This document shows positions 1-9,636 of a stretch of DNA of 64,000 nucleotides, one piece after another (the stretch's first letter is position 1; each line of letters opens with the position of its first letter). The stretch covers positions 13,033,774-13,097,773 of the forward strand of contig CM038716.1 in the NCBI GenBank assembly GCA_021613375.1, read 5' to 3'. Below the pieces are notes generated by a model. That model worked only from the letters and a program-made list of their open reading frames with translations. It did not search any database and had not been told where the DNA came from. Both the position numbers and the translations under genes were made by a program. The stretch comes from Megaleporinus macrocephalus (Eukaryota > Chordata > Actinopteri > Characiformes > Anostomidae).

Positions 1-510
1 ACTGTGTCTGTACTTCTCAGTGACGTACCAACACAGTTCTACTCAAGCATACTTGGTTAATACTCACGAGTACACAGAAGAGTATGTAAGAGTATGTTGT
101 ACTTAATCATTTGATCAGATCTACTGAAGAAAAGTAGAAGTAAATATTCTCGTCCTGCACAGAACAGCATCCAGTACAATATTAGTTTAGTTATTTAGAT
201 TTATAAACATTTATAAAGACTAGAACTATGTTCCTTATCCTGAGTATGTCTTGTTTATGTTTATGAGTATCCACTGGTGAGTATACTTAAAGTAGAAGTA
301 GTTAAAAAATCTAAATCCAAACCCAGTCATATACCTTAACGAGCAGAAATAAGATAGAAGTAGTAAATTATAAGTATTATGTTCATTTAAAGTAAAGTAC
401 AAGTATATTTTCAGTTTAGATGCTACTGAACAGTATTGTACTGAGAGAGTACTTAAAAGAGTACGTTCATGAACTAAACAGTGGGATATCAGTATATAAG
501 CTAGTAACCA
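1..510. repeat. Gene-module tail (downstream of an off-window gene C)
   Basis: Continuation of the ~600-bp block that follows the poly(A) signal of every A, B and C gene. It is AT-rich and dense in GAGTAC, GTACTT and AAGTAGAAGTAG motifs. No coding potential is evident: the short frame at 420-656 runs into a dispersed repeat. The other tails are at 8666-9310, 18909-19602, 26207-26868, 35017-35660, 45408-46093, 52684-53345 and 61532-62180. Confidence 0.7.
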
Positions 511-677
511 GGTTCAGCCTGGTGGTGCAGTGGGTGGAGCTGCAGCTTCACAGCATGAAGGGTTTGGGTTGGACTCCCAGCCACAGTGAGCAGGTTCCTC
601 TCCATGTGGAGTTAGGGTGGTCTCCCAGTGGTCTCCAAACACATGTGGTCAGTTGAACTGGAGACGCTAAATAGCCA
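511..677 (+). mobile_element. Dispersed teleost-type repeat fragment (GGTGGTGCAGTGGGTGGAGC family)
   Basis: About 165 bp resembling a repeat common in fish genomes: a 'GGTGCAGTGGGTGGAGC ... GCATGAAGGGTTTGGGTTGGACTC' head, then 'CCATGTGGAGTTAGGGTGGTCTCC' and a 'TCAGTTGAACTGGAGAC' end. The family name is from memory of the pattern, not a search. It is present after every C and B gene and absent after A. Confidence 0.55.
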
Positions 678-959
678 GTAAACTCTAAAAATAAAACTGT
701 GATCTACTCAAATTTTACATTTAAAAATATTAAGTAAATTTGAAAGCTGTAAAATAATTTTCATTTATTCTGAATTTTATTTATCTGAGTTGAGTAAAAG
801 TAAGTAAAAAAATTAAGTAGACACGAATAATCACATTTAGCTCTATAGCATATAATACTGAGTAGAAATTATTAAAATTCTTAGTCACTTCCACTTCCGT
901 TGGCGGGGCTCCTCCAATCAGGGGGCGCAGGAAGACTGCCTGGATCGCCCCTGAACTGC
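678..959. other. AT-rich spacer ending in a short GC-rich patch
   Basis: No gene seen. Positions 700-880 are AT-rich with AAGTAAGTAAA-type runs. Positions 893-955 are GC-richer and contain CCAATCAG. Homologous stretches lie at 27035-27318 and 53512-53795. Confidence 0.5.
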
Positions 960-1680
960 CACGCAGCACTCACTGATTTTCTTTGTTCTCACACAAAATA
1001 TAAAAGTGCTCTCTCGTATTTACTCTGCTCTCGCTCACATTCGCTTTGCTCCACTACAGAACTGCTCGCGCTCAGATATATCCTGCTCTCGCACCAACTC
1101 ACTCTTCTTCTGTTTACTGAGGCGTGTGTGCACACTCAAACACCTCCCGTACGCTCGCAAATCTTTTCATGCTCTTGCGCTCGGAATTCACCACAAACAA
1201 CACTGCTGTAAGTCGACAGCCAATCAGAAAACAGGAACGGATTTTGACCAATCACATTGTTCCCGCTGCTTTTCTACATTCTCATTGGTTGCGAAAGATA
1301 CGATGAACACATCAATAGCTTGCTTCACCATGGATTGAGTCAACGTCAATTAATTATAATTAATATATATATATGTTGTAATATGTTATATAATTAGGTT
1401 GCATTCACACTTTTCACCTAGAAGTGGCGCTAAAGATGCATATTTTCTGTCAGCTATTAACTACAGCCTGTGTATTAGCTAAGTTGGTAAGTAGTGTGGT
1501 TAAAGTGTTTTCTGGTCTAGAGCATCTGTGCTTTGGTTTAATGTTAAATGGAGCTCTGTGTTCTGAATAAACTGTATTTCGTTCCTCTCTCAACACGTCT
1601 GTAATGAAAAGGAATGACAAGTTAACTTATGGAGAATGTGGACTAGATTAAATAAAAGGAAAGTGGTGTGGATAAAATTA

Positions 1681-1910
1681 TTATTATTATTATTATTAAT
1701 ATTATTAATCATTTACCTCAGAATGATCTACACTTTTTGGTACTTAAACCATCGCATAGATGCTTTAGAATAGATACTATATAACTGTACAGAGTTAATA
1801 TGTACAATATCTACATAAAATAATCAATAACAACCCCTTAATGACTCGCAGTGAGGAACCAAGGAAATACTACAATATACAGGACCACGTTAAAAAAAGT
1901 GATGGCTTAA

Positions 1911-1959
<49 letters not shown>
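1681..1959. repeat. ATT trinucleotide microsatellites
   Basis: Two ATT/TTA runs, near 1681-1708 and 1911-1959, inside the loop of the inverted-repeat element. Equivalent runs lie at 28032-28060 and 28265-28306 in unit 2, and at 54513-54542 and 54748-54793 in unit 3, with different lengths. Confidence 0.85.
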
Positions 1960-2890
1960 GGTGTACCTACAGTGTAAGTTTTACATTGTAAAAAAGTGAT
2001 GAAGTGATAAGTGAGTGTTTATGACAGGGTTGTAACAAGGTTCTGCACTTTCTGGTAGTTTGATTGTACGTGGCCCTGTTTAGGTGTTCTTTCCTCATTT
2101 AGTTAAATAATGTAGAACTGCATGGATACAGTCTTACCACTGATGCAGATCATCTTATAGTGGGAGAATCTTTTCTTTTCTCATACAGATAAAGACTTTC
2201 TAAAGAAAACTGGATGATCTGAAAACACAGTTATGTAGTTAACAATTAAAACAAATCTATATTTAGCTGTAGTGCACTGTCATTTCTGTGTAAACTGATA
2301 CTTGTGAGATTTAATTCAGGCTTATGTATCATCAGTACTTAGAATCTCCTGTCAAACAATTATGCTAAAAATATTAGCTTTCTAACTGTACAGTTAATTT
2401 AATATAAAATAGGACCAGCACTACTGACTACGACATCTTCAAGGTAGATGTTACAACAGTATTTTTTTACTAAATATTAAAATCCTGGACATTTCTTGCT
2501 GCACTCTTATCTGCTGCTGACTGTCTGCTCGTATCTTACTACTTATTAAAGTAATCAGAGGACACGTTGCTCAGTAGATAGAGCCAGTCTGTCAAAGTAC
2601 AAAGTATATTTTAAACTAACTATAGACCAGAACCGACCCATATACCATTTCACTACAGTCACGTCTTTACCTCTGATTTAGATCCATTTCTTTAGATCAA
2701 CAAATGATTTATTTTTTTGGGAGGGTTAGTTAGATGGCACATGATAAAATCCAAAACACTTCAGCCATTGCTACACTGCTTAACAACTTAGCTAATACAC
2801 AGGCTGTAGGTAATAGCTGACAGCAAATATGCATCTTTAGCGCCACTTCTAGGTGAAAAGTATGAATGCAACCTAATTATAAAACATATT

Positions 2891-2893
<3 letters not shown>

Positions 2894-2938
<45 letters not shown>
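2894..2938. repeat. AT dinucleotide microsatellite, unit 1
   Basis: Pure (AT)n of about 45 bp at the inner end of the right arm of the inverted-repeat element. Confidence 0.9.
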
Positions 2939-2944
<6 letters not shown>

Positions 2945-3098
2945 GTAATTAATCGCCGTACGAGTCGTTGACTCAATCCATGGTGAAGAAGAGCAGCAGG
3001 AACAATGTGATTGGTCAAAATCCGTTACTGCTTTCTGATTGGCTGACGACTTAAGGCAGTGTTGTTTGTGGTGAATTCCAAGCGCAAGAGCATAAAAA

Positions 3099-5170
3099 CC
3101 CACATAGAAAAAATTTATCTGGCCCGGATCCAGCGCACATCATGCTGAAGTTCTGGCCCGGGTCCGTAAAACGGATCTGGCCCTGTGTCCTCACTGTAAC
3201 TTTTGTGTCTGGCTATTTTGTTGGATCCTTGACCCGACAGTAAATAAAAGCATTTTTGTCTTATTTTATTTAGAAGTGTTTGGCTCAACTCAACTGATGA
3301 AACTTTGTTGTCGTGGCGTAAACAACTGGCAAAGCTGACAACAATGCAAACTAATTGCTGTCATCTTAAATAATTGCTATTAGCTTTAAAATGCAATCAG
3401 GTGATTATGTAACAATGAAACGAGCAGTTTCTCCCAGATAACATATTAGGATTTGGGAATCAGCTTGTTTTACCAGCCCTAATTTGTAAAGTCAGGATTT
3501 GAATTTGAAAGAGGAACAACAGTGTTTGAGGTTGATGGTACAGTTCTACATATTGTACACTCATCTTTCAAGTATGACAATTTAAATATAGTTTTACCTT
3601 CAGTACACAGTACTGTACACAAGTCACATATTTTCTATGTAGAACATCAGAGAACAACTTAAAATACATTCATTCAGTATTTTGAGGCCCCAACATATTA
3701 GCTGGATAAACTATGCTGTGTAAACTATGAAATACACAACATCATCCAACATTCCAACATGCATTTGGAAAAATCCAAACCTGTAAAATTATTATTTACT
3801 GCAACTTACCTTGTCTGATTAATGCAACTGGGCTGATCAGGGGTCCAATGAAAGAGTCTGTGCACCGGTCACAGGTCAACTGGAGAGAGCCTGAACACCA
3901 AACACATTTAAACATTATACTATAAACTAAAATTCTTCATAACTCACTTAATTTTACAAAAGTCTGCATTAGCGAAGCAAAACGAGTTTAACTAAACAGT
4001 ATTAAGGTAGACTTACATGCTGTTGCTGTTAAATCTTTTTGTCTACAGAACTAGGCTGTAGTTATAACCTATAAAATACAAACAGACCACCGTGTTACCT
4101 AACATAGAATGTAGATTAATCCAAAGACGTAAAAGACAAATGTAATGAACTGACTTAAATATAACCCACCTTGAATGGAAGCAATAGGTCTGACTTTCAG
4201 GTGTTCAAACAATCTGTCAGAGATCCTAGTAAAAATATGCATATCATTAGCCCAGTATAGTAACTTTGTGTTTCCAATGTTTGTGTTTTTAATATTAATT
4301 CATTCAGACTCAGTTTAATGTTCAGTAAATTCTCTAAACATCATAATTATCATTGTAGGGCCTGAAAAAACAGCTTCTTTTTTAAATTCTCCCATTCCAC
4401 CTTAAATGGTGCCTGAGTGACTGAGTGACTCAGAGGGGCTAGACTGTAACTGTAGCGCTATTAAGGTGGAACTGCAAATTCAAGTTCGTGATTTTTTTAG
4501 AATGTTAAATTTCTGATAAACAGTAAACACGACTTTTAATTCGTTATAGAAATTAGTTTACTTTACAAAAAAGACGTAGCAGTGAGTTTGAGAAGAAAAA
4601 CAAGTTTAAATTATCAGCATTTGTTCAGCTCTGTAGCTAGCTAACATTAGCTAACTAGCACTGCTAACTGAACTGAGTAATATAAGATGTAGAATCATAA
4701 ACACAAATAAATCTCCAGCACATCCAACATAAACAAAACAAACCTGAACAAAACCATATTTAAGTTTAATAAACTTTCTGAACTGTGACCTACCTCTGCT
4801 GTGTAGGAGCTCTGCTGCTGTCAGTTGGTGGAGATGTCCGTTGGTCTCGCGCTGAATTTGAATTAGTGCCGGTTCTGTGTTCCTCCGCGGATCTGGACCG
4901 GAGAAAACCCGGATCTGGACCGGATCCGCATAACGACTCTAAACTACATACGGAATCTGACTCGCTCTGAAATCGTACTGAAGATGTGAAATGAAGCGTT
5001 TACCGGATTTATCATCAGTAAACCGGATCTTAGAGTCATGAACCGAACACGCAGCGGACCCGGTCCGAATCCGCATAACGGTTGTGACTGCTGCGCGGAT
5101 CTGGCCCGGAGAAAACCCGGATCTGGACCGCAGAAAACCCGGATCTGGAACGAGTCGTCAGCTATGTGGG
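3099..5170. mobile_element. Nested element with 9-bp inverted ends CCCACATAG/CTATGTGGG, unit 1
   Basis: The element begins CCCACATAG and ends CTATGTGGG (perfect 9-bp inverted ends). It interrupts the right arm of the larger inverted repeat: the uninterrupted left arm gives the empty-site sequence. Comparison with it is consistent with a 2-bp AA duplication, though the A run makes this ambiguous. Both ends carry subterminal repeats of a CCCGGATCTGG-like motif (3119-3183; 4890-5155), typical of transposase-binding arrays. No transposase is seen, but a minus-strand spliced frame and a short plus-strand frame lie inside. Confidence 0.72.
3810..4225 (-). pseudogene. Unit 1 counterpart of the minus-strand spliced ORF (exons 2-3)
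   Basis: Exon 2 at 4225-4170 (56 nt) and exon 3 at 3890-3810 (81 nt, one G shorter than in units 2 and 3) keep good splice signals and join in phase. The presumed first exon, ending at 4794, has lost one C near 4967 relative to unit 3, which shifts its frame. The 4-G form of exon 3 reads FIGPLISPVALIRQ and looks more protein-like than the 5-G form in unit 3. Confidence 0.35.
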
Positions 5171-5298
5171 AAGATTCGCGAGCGCGCGGGAGGAGTTAGA
5201 GTGTGCACGAAGAGTGAGTTGGTAATATCTGAGCGCGAGCAGAGTAAATACGAGAGAGCACGTTTATATTTTGTGTGAAAATCCGTGAGTTCTGCGTG

Positions 5299-6387
5299 AA
5301 TCTTGACTTTTGAGAGTAAAATAACGTCATACTTCATATCTTTCACCTCGCGCTCGAGTTTTCACATCACTGTGACGCCTGGAGGACACGGCGCTGTTCG
5401 CCGGGTGAACGTTCCGGTGATGGGTTGAGAGTGAGCGCGGCGTTCACTCTAGCTAGCGCTGCCTCTCCCGCGTACAGATATCACACTCTTTACGAGCTGA
5501 GTAAGATCTGTTCTTGTGTTCTGTGACCTGTATTAGTCTGAATGACAGCATTAATCAGAATCTCTCCGTCACGGTGTGAAGACACACCCAGTTAGCCTAG
5601 CTAGCTACACTACAAGCTCGAGCTCCAGTCGGAGTAGGACCCCGCGCCACCTTCACTGCTAGCATCCCGTCATTGTAGCTGGTTACTTCACCACACTGAG
5701 ACACGCTGAGGCTAAAGTTCTGAAACACAACAGCATTTCCTCTCCTCTCCCTCTCCTCTCTTTTAAACTCCATCCCCACGCTCCTCTAGAGCTCTGTTCT
5801 TTTCTCCAGAGAAAGAAAAGAATCCATAAAGAGACAAAGTCTCCATGTTTCTACCAGCAGGACCTGCCAGGAGTAGAAATTAGCTAGCTAAGCTAACGCT
5901 AGCTAACGCTACTGAAAAAGCGGGCTGTGACAGAATTCAGAAAATCACTAACAGTAAAAGTTCTGTATGTAGAAGAGAGAGTCAAATATTAAACTAAAAC
6001 TAATAATAACTTCTGATAGCTGACTACTTCCCAAGATTAGCAGGTAGCCAAGGTAGCATTTCTTTAGTTGTTGTAGAAGAAAATGAAATATTGATTGGAA
6101 ATAAATAATAATAGTACTAATTTAAAACTGATCAGTTTAATTACTCCTAAAAAAACATTAAAAACATTAAGAACATTCTAAAAATCTAATTTGATAGATA
6201 ATTCTTAATTTATTCTCTTGAAATAAACTTTAATATTAGATCTAAACTTAGGACTAAATTAACTCTGGGAGATTTCAGCATTTATTTTGATATGTCCAAC
6301 TCAAACAATCACTTAAATCATATTCAGAGATTTTATTCATGCTGTATATCTTTTTATTATTGTGAGATTTACAAAGACACTGAGTGT
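5299..6387. other. Spacer: GC-rich block then AT-rich DNA, no gene called
   Basis: Positions 5340-5470 are rich in CpG (CTCGCGCTCGAG, GTTCGCCGGGTG, GAGCGCGGCG), followed by CTGAGTAAGATC, a possible splice donor, near 5499. This could be an old promoter or first exon, but no reading frame or partner exon was found. Positions 5596-5625 and 5880-5915 have GCTAGCTAAC-type runs. From 5990 on it is AT-rich. Equivalents are 31651-32740 and 58165-59257. Confidence 0.4.
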
Positions 6388-7162
6388 AGAGACTGCACAG
6401 GTAGAGGCAGTCTCTGACCTGAGGCAGTCTCTGACTCTGAGTCTGTGTAGAAAGTGATGAGGTGGAGGGTGTAGCAGGAGAGCTGGTTGGTGTTCAGGTG
6501 AGGAGGAGGCCCTGATGGTTAGTCCTCCACCAGCATTCAGCAGTTTATAAACTATAAAACTATAATTATATATTCATACACACTTCCTGTAAATCATCTG
6601 CTCTGAGATTTGAACTTTTAACTTATAAGGAATTATTAGACCATTATTTACATTATTTACATATTTATTCTATTATTATTTTATTATCTGGATATTAATT
6701 CTATGCTGGTTTCATTCTGGAGATTCACATTATTATCATTTCAATCTGGAGTAAATTTATTATTATTTTAATTCTGAGAGTTATTTCAATTTACCTTCAT
6801 GCATATTATTAATTGATTATTGATTATGAATATTTATCTGATACATAAAACTGTATTCACATTATTTTACTATATATAAATATAGATTTCATTTTAATGT
6901 ACATTCTGAATATTATTATATTAAAATTAAATTAATACATATTTTTAATATTAATGTTATTATAACTTTATTTGGATTATTACATGTATGATAATTAAAT
7001 TATTAATATGATCATATTATAATATTTATAATAGATATGAATGTTGTTCCAGTATTAGAACTTTATTACAGCTGTGAGTTTGATCTACAACACAAACCAC
7101 ACAAGAGAAAACTGCTCACTAACATAAAAGAACCAACTCTGATAAATTTCCGTCCACTAGAG
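6388..7162. repeat. Module A upstream block (paralogous to the block before gene B)
   Basis: Starts at the GACTGCACAGGTAGAGGCAG sequence, which also opens the block before B1 (16118) and B2 (42618). It runs through AT-rich DNA to the GATATGAATGTTGTTCC segment shared with C. In A it ends abruptly at GAGATCTTATTATATG, where B continues with a promoter-like segment. A2 and A3 have the same junction at 33510-33525 and 60025-60045. Confidence 0.7.
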
Positions 7163-7250
7163 ATCTTATTATATGATATTATATTATGTTATATTATATT
7201 ATATTAAATTAATTATATATTATATCATATTATAATTATATATATTATTA
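7163..7250. repeat. TATAT/ATATT low-complexity array, module A1
   Basis: AT-only array of interrupted ATATT pentamers. The same array precedes every gene: A2 33517-33600, A3 60034-60117, C1 24391-24484, C2 50873-50960, and the longer B versions. Confidence 0.85.
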
Positions 7251-7322
7251 GTAGCTAGTGAAGAACTTAAAGTACATACTGAATAATTTACAGTAGATAC
7301 TGAATTACTGGTTGTTGGTAAA

Positions 7323-7330
7323 TGACGTCA
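7323..7330. promoter_or_regulatory. TGACGTCA (full CRE-type palindrome), A1
   Basis: Perfect 8-bp CREB/ATF-type palindrome, 111 bp before the A1 ATG. It is followed by a TCATGTG E-box-like core, slightly altered here by an extra G. Confidence 0.5.
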
Positions 7331-7440
7331 TGTGGACTGTGTTTGTATATGAACTGTTGTATATGCAGAAGAATCTGATCTGCAGGTCATGTGACTGAAC
7401 CCAGTGCTTAATTAGAGAACGTACTAGAAGTTGTTCCACC

Positions 7441-8665
7441 ATGAGATGATTTAAAGAATGCTTTGTGGCTCCATCACTGTAAAGCTGAGATCCAGTACAG
7501 CTCTCTGATCCTCACAGGTGAGCGAGTGACATCATCACGTTGCTGTAACGTTTGTTTTCTGTTGTTTCTGCAGTGACTGGAACATCAGCCTCTGACAGCG
7601 ACGCTAGAGACGCCCCACGTACGGGTGACCAGCCGGCCGGTGTTAACAGTAACCCTGAACCCGTGACTGTGTGGAGCTCCTGGCGGCCGCCGCAGTGCAA
7701 CTCCAGCTCCTCCTGCTCATCATCATGTAGCAGTTCCTCCACTGGGGAGAGCTCAGCACCAGCTTCTCCTGCTTCACAGATGTGGTAGCGTGGAAGAGGC
7801 TGAGTGCTCGCCAGCTCCCCCTAGCTACAGGTCAACACCCTAAACAGGAGGACGCCATGGTGATGGATCTGATGACCCAGTTTGTAGGACTGCAGATTAG
7901 GCCACACGTCCAGCATCCTCTTCACCACAGCCAGGGGGCAGCACTAACGCTGTGTGTGGGATCTCAGCTGTCCTCCAGACGTCCACAGTTCCCACCGATC
8001 TGTCTTCCCTGCAGGAGACACAGCAGGCAGAGGGCTCCGTTACCTGCAATCAACAGGTAGCACCTGCTCCAAAGACCTCGTCTCCTGCGTCCCACCACGT
8101 CCCAGAAGAGAAAGCTGGACGCTTTAGAAGAGGACGACTCAGATCACGCAGGCAGTCCCTCCGAACAGACCACGACTCTCCTCCAATGACGAGAGTCGTA
8201 AACTAAAGAGGACTGCCAGCGTATCTGAGTCAGCTGATGAGGAGGACCTCCCGAGGAACAAGAGGAGAACAGACTGATGAGGACCAGAGATGACCGGTCA
8301 GTAACAACAGTAACCCTGGACCCGTGACTGTGTCCTCCTTGTCATCATCCAGCAGTTCCTCCACTGGGGACAGCTCAGCACCTGCTCTCCTGCTCCTAAT
8401 GTGTGTAGCATGGAAAGTTTGGAGTGCTCGCCAGCTCCCCTAGCTGCAGTTCATCAAAAACAAACGTGATCGAAAGTGGACTGCCAGAGGATCTGAGGCT
8501 GCTGATGAGGAGGAACCTACCAGCAGGAAGAGGAGGAGAACCACAGACTGGTGAAGACCAGAGACGATGACCTCTCCCCTTCCAGCCCTCATTCCCTGTC
8601 CATCCCTTTCCCCCTACATGAGACTGTTCCATCCTTTCTCATGTTCTGTAAATATTGTAAATAAA
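7441..8665 (+). pseudogene. Gene A1, frameshifted member of the KRKL/DEEEPP repeat-protein family
   Basis: Exon 1 (ATG 7441, donor after 7517) has one extra A, giving ATGAGATGA and an immediate stop. The intron is 7518-7573. Exon 2 reads the Ser-rich N-terminal part, then stops at ATGTGGTAG because of an extra G (7786-7788). Later parts survive in other frames: 7782-8060 (RQLPLATGQHP, MTQFVGLQ) and a basic C-terminal block near 8110-8270. The poly(A) signal AATAAA is at 8660-8665. Relative to A2 and A3 the defects are single-base indels, so consensus error cannot be excluded. Protein function unknown. Confidence 0.6.
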
Positions 8666-9310
8666 CTTGTTCAGGGAGGTTCGGTGGTGAAGCGCCTGAT
8701 TGGTCTACAAACACAAAGCTAGACATTTGATTGGCTCCTCTTACAAACAGGAAGTTCACTCAAGTGAGAGATTAGTCACTTCTTCTAAACTCAATATCAG
8801 TGAGTCTGCTTTCAGTTTACTGTGTCTGTACTTCTCAGTGACGTACCAACACAGTTCTACTCAAGCATACTTGGTTAATACTCACGAGTACACAGAAGAG
8901 TATGTAAGAGTATGTTGTACTTAATCATTTGATCAGATCTACTGAAGAAATGTAGAAGTAAATATTCTCGTCCTGCACAGAACAGCATCCAGTACAATAT
9001 TAGTTTAGTTATTTAGATTTATAAACATTTATAAAGACTAGAACTATGTTCCTTATCCTGAGTATGTCTTGTTTATGTTTATGAGTATCCACTGGTGAGT
9101 ATACTTAAAGTAGAAGTAGTTAAAGTTCTAATTGAAGTAGAACAAATACAATCTAAATCCAAAACCCAGTCATATACCTTAACGAGCAGAATAAGATAGA
9201 AGTAGTAAATTATAAGTATTATGTTCATTTAAAGTAAAGTACGAGTATATTTTCAGTTTAGATACTACTGAACGAGTATTGTACTGAGAGAGTACTTAAA
9301 AGAGTACTAA

Positions 9311-9636
9311 GAGTCTAAACTAGTAACTACAGTATATGACGTGCAGACAAACCCATCTCTCTCTGAACGCTGGTAAGACTGTGGGTCCTGTAGGAGTGGA
9401 AGTACAAGGTGGGTGTTTCTAATAAAGTGGCCAGCTAGTTGGAGTACAAGGTAAGTGTTTCTATTAAAGTGGTCAACTACTCAAACACAAGGTTGGTGTT
9501 TATATTAAAGGGGCCAGTTTGCCCCCCAGCAGCACCGTCAGCTAGCTTTACCACTGCTAACGCTATCTAGCCTTTCTTAATCCCTAGTCCTGAAAGCACA
9601 CTGCCCTCTACAGTTTAGAGCATGTCCTGCTGTAAA
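9311..9636. repeat. Decayed minisatellite related to GGTGTTTCTAATAAAGTGGCC
   Basis: Positions 9400-9520 hold about three spaced copies of a 'ACAAGGTGGGTGTTTCTAATAAAGTGGCCAG'-like unit of roughly 35-45 bp. Positions 9530-9636 are a short unique spacer (GCTAGCTTTACCACTGCTAACGC) leading into the VNTR. Counterparts are at 35755-35991 and 62270-62504. Confidence 0.6.

Larger units (their letters stand above)
960..5298. mobile_element. Long-inverted-repeat element, unit 1 copy (non-autonomous transposon-like)
   Basis: The arm at 960-1490 is the imperfect reverse complement of the right side. 960-1160 pairs with 5171-5298, sharing a GTGCTCTCTCGTATTTACTC core. 1161-1490 pairs with about 2780-3098, sharing AGTGGCGCTAAAGATGCATA. 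The right arm is split by a nested element at 3099-5170. No transposase frame was found. The loop (1495-2778) is AT-rich non-coding sequence with ATT microsatellites. Family unknown; no clear target duplication was seen at the outer ends. Confidence 0.72.

Noticed and set aside
900..1338. Frames of 103-145 codons in the left arm of the inverted-repeat element (also 27259-27696 and 53736-54174)
   Set aside because: Frame and length change between units through single indels. The sequence is an inverted-repeat arm shared with non-coding DNA on the right side, and no protein motif is visible.
8700..8924. 74-codon frame starting MVYKHKARHLIG, repeated after nearly every gene copy
   Set aside because: It lies downstream of the poly(A) signal in the conserved tail block, which is near-identical at DNA level. 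There is no sign of protein-level constraint and no start context or partner exon.
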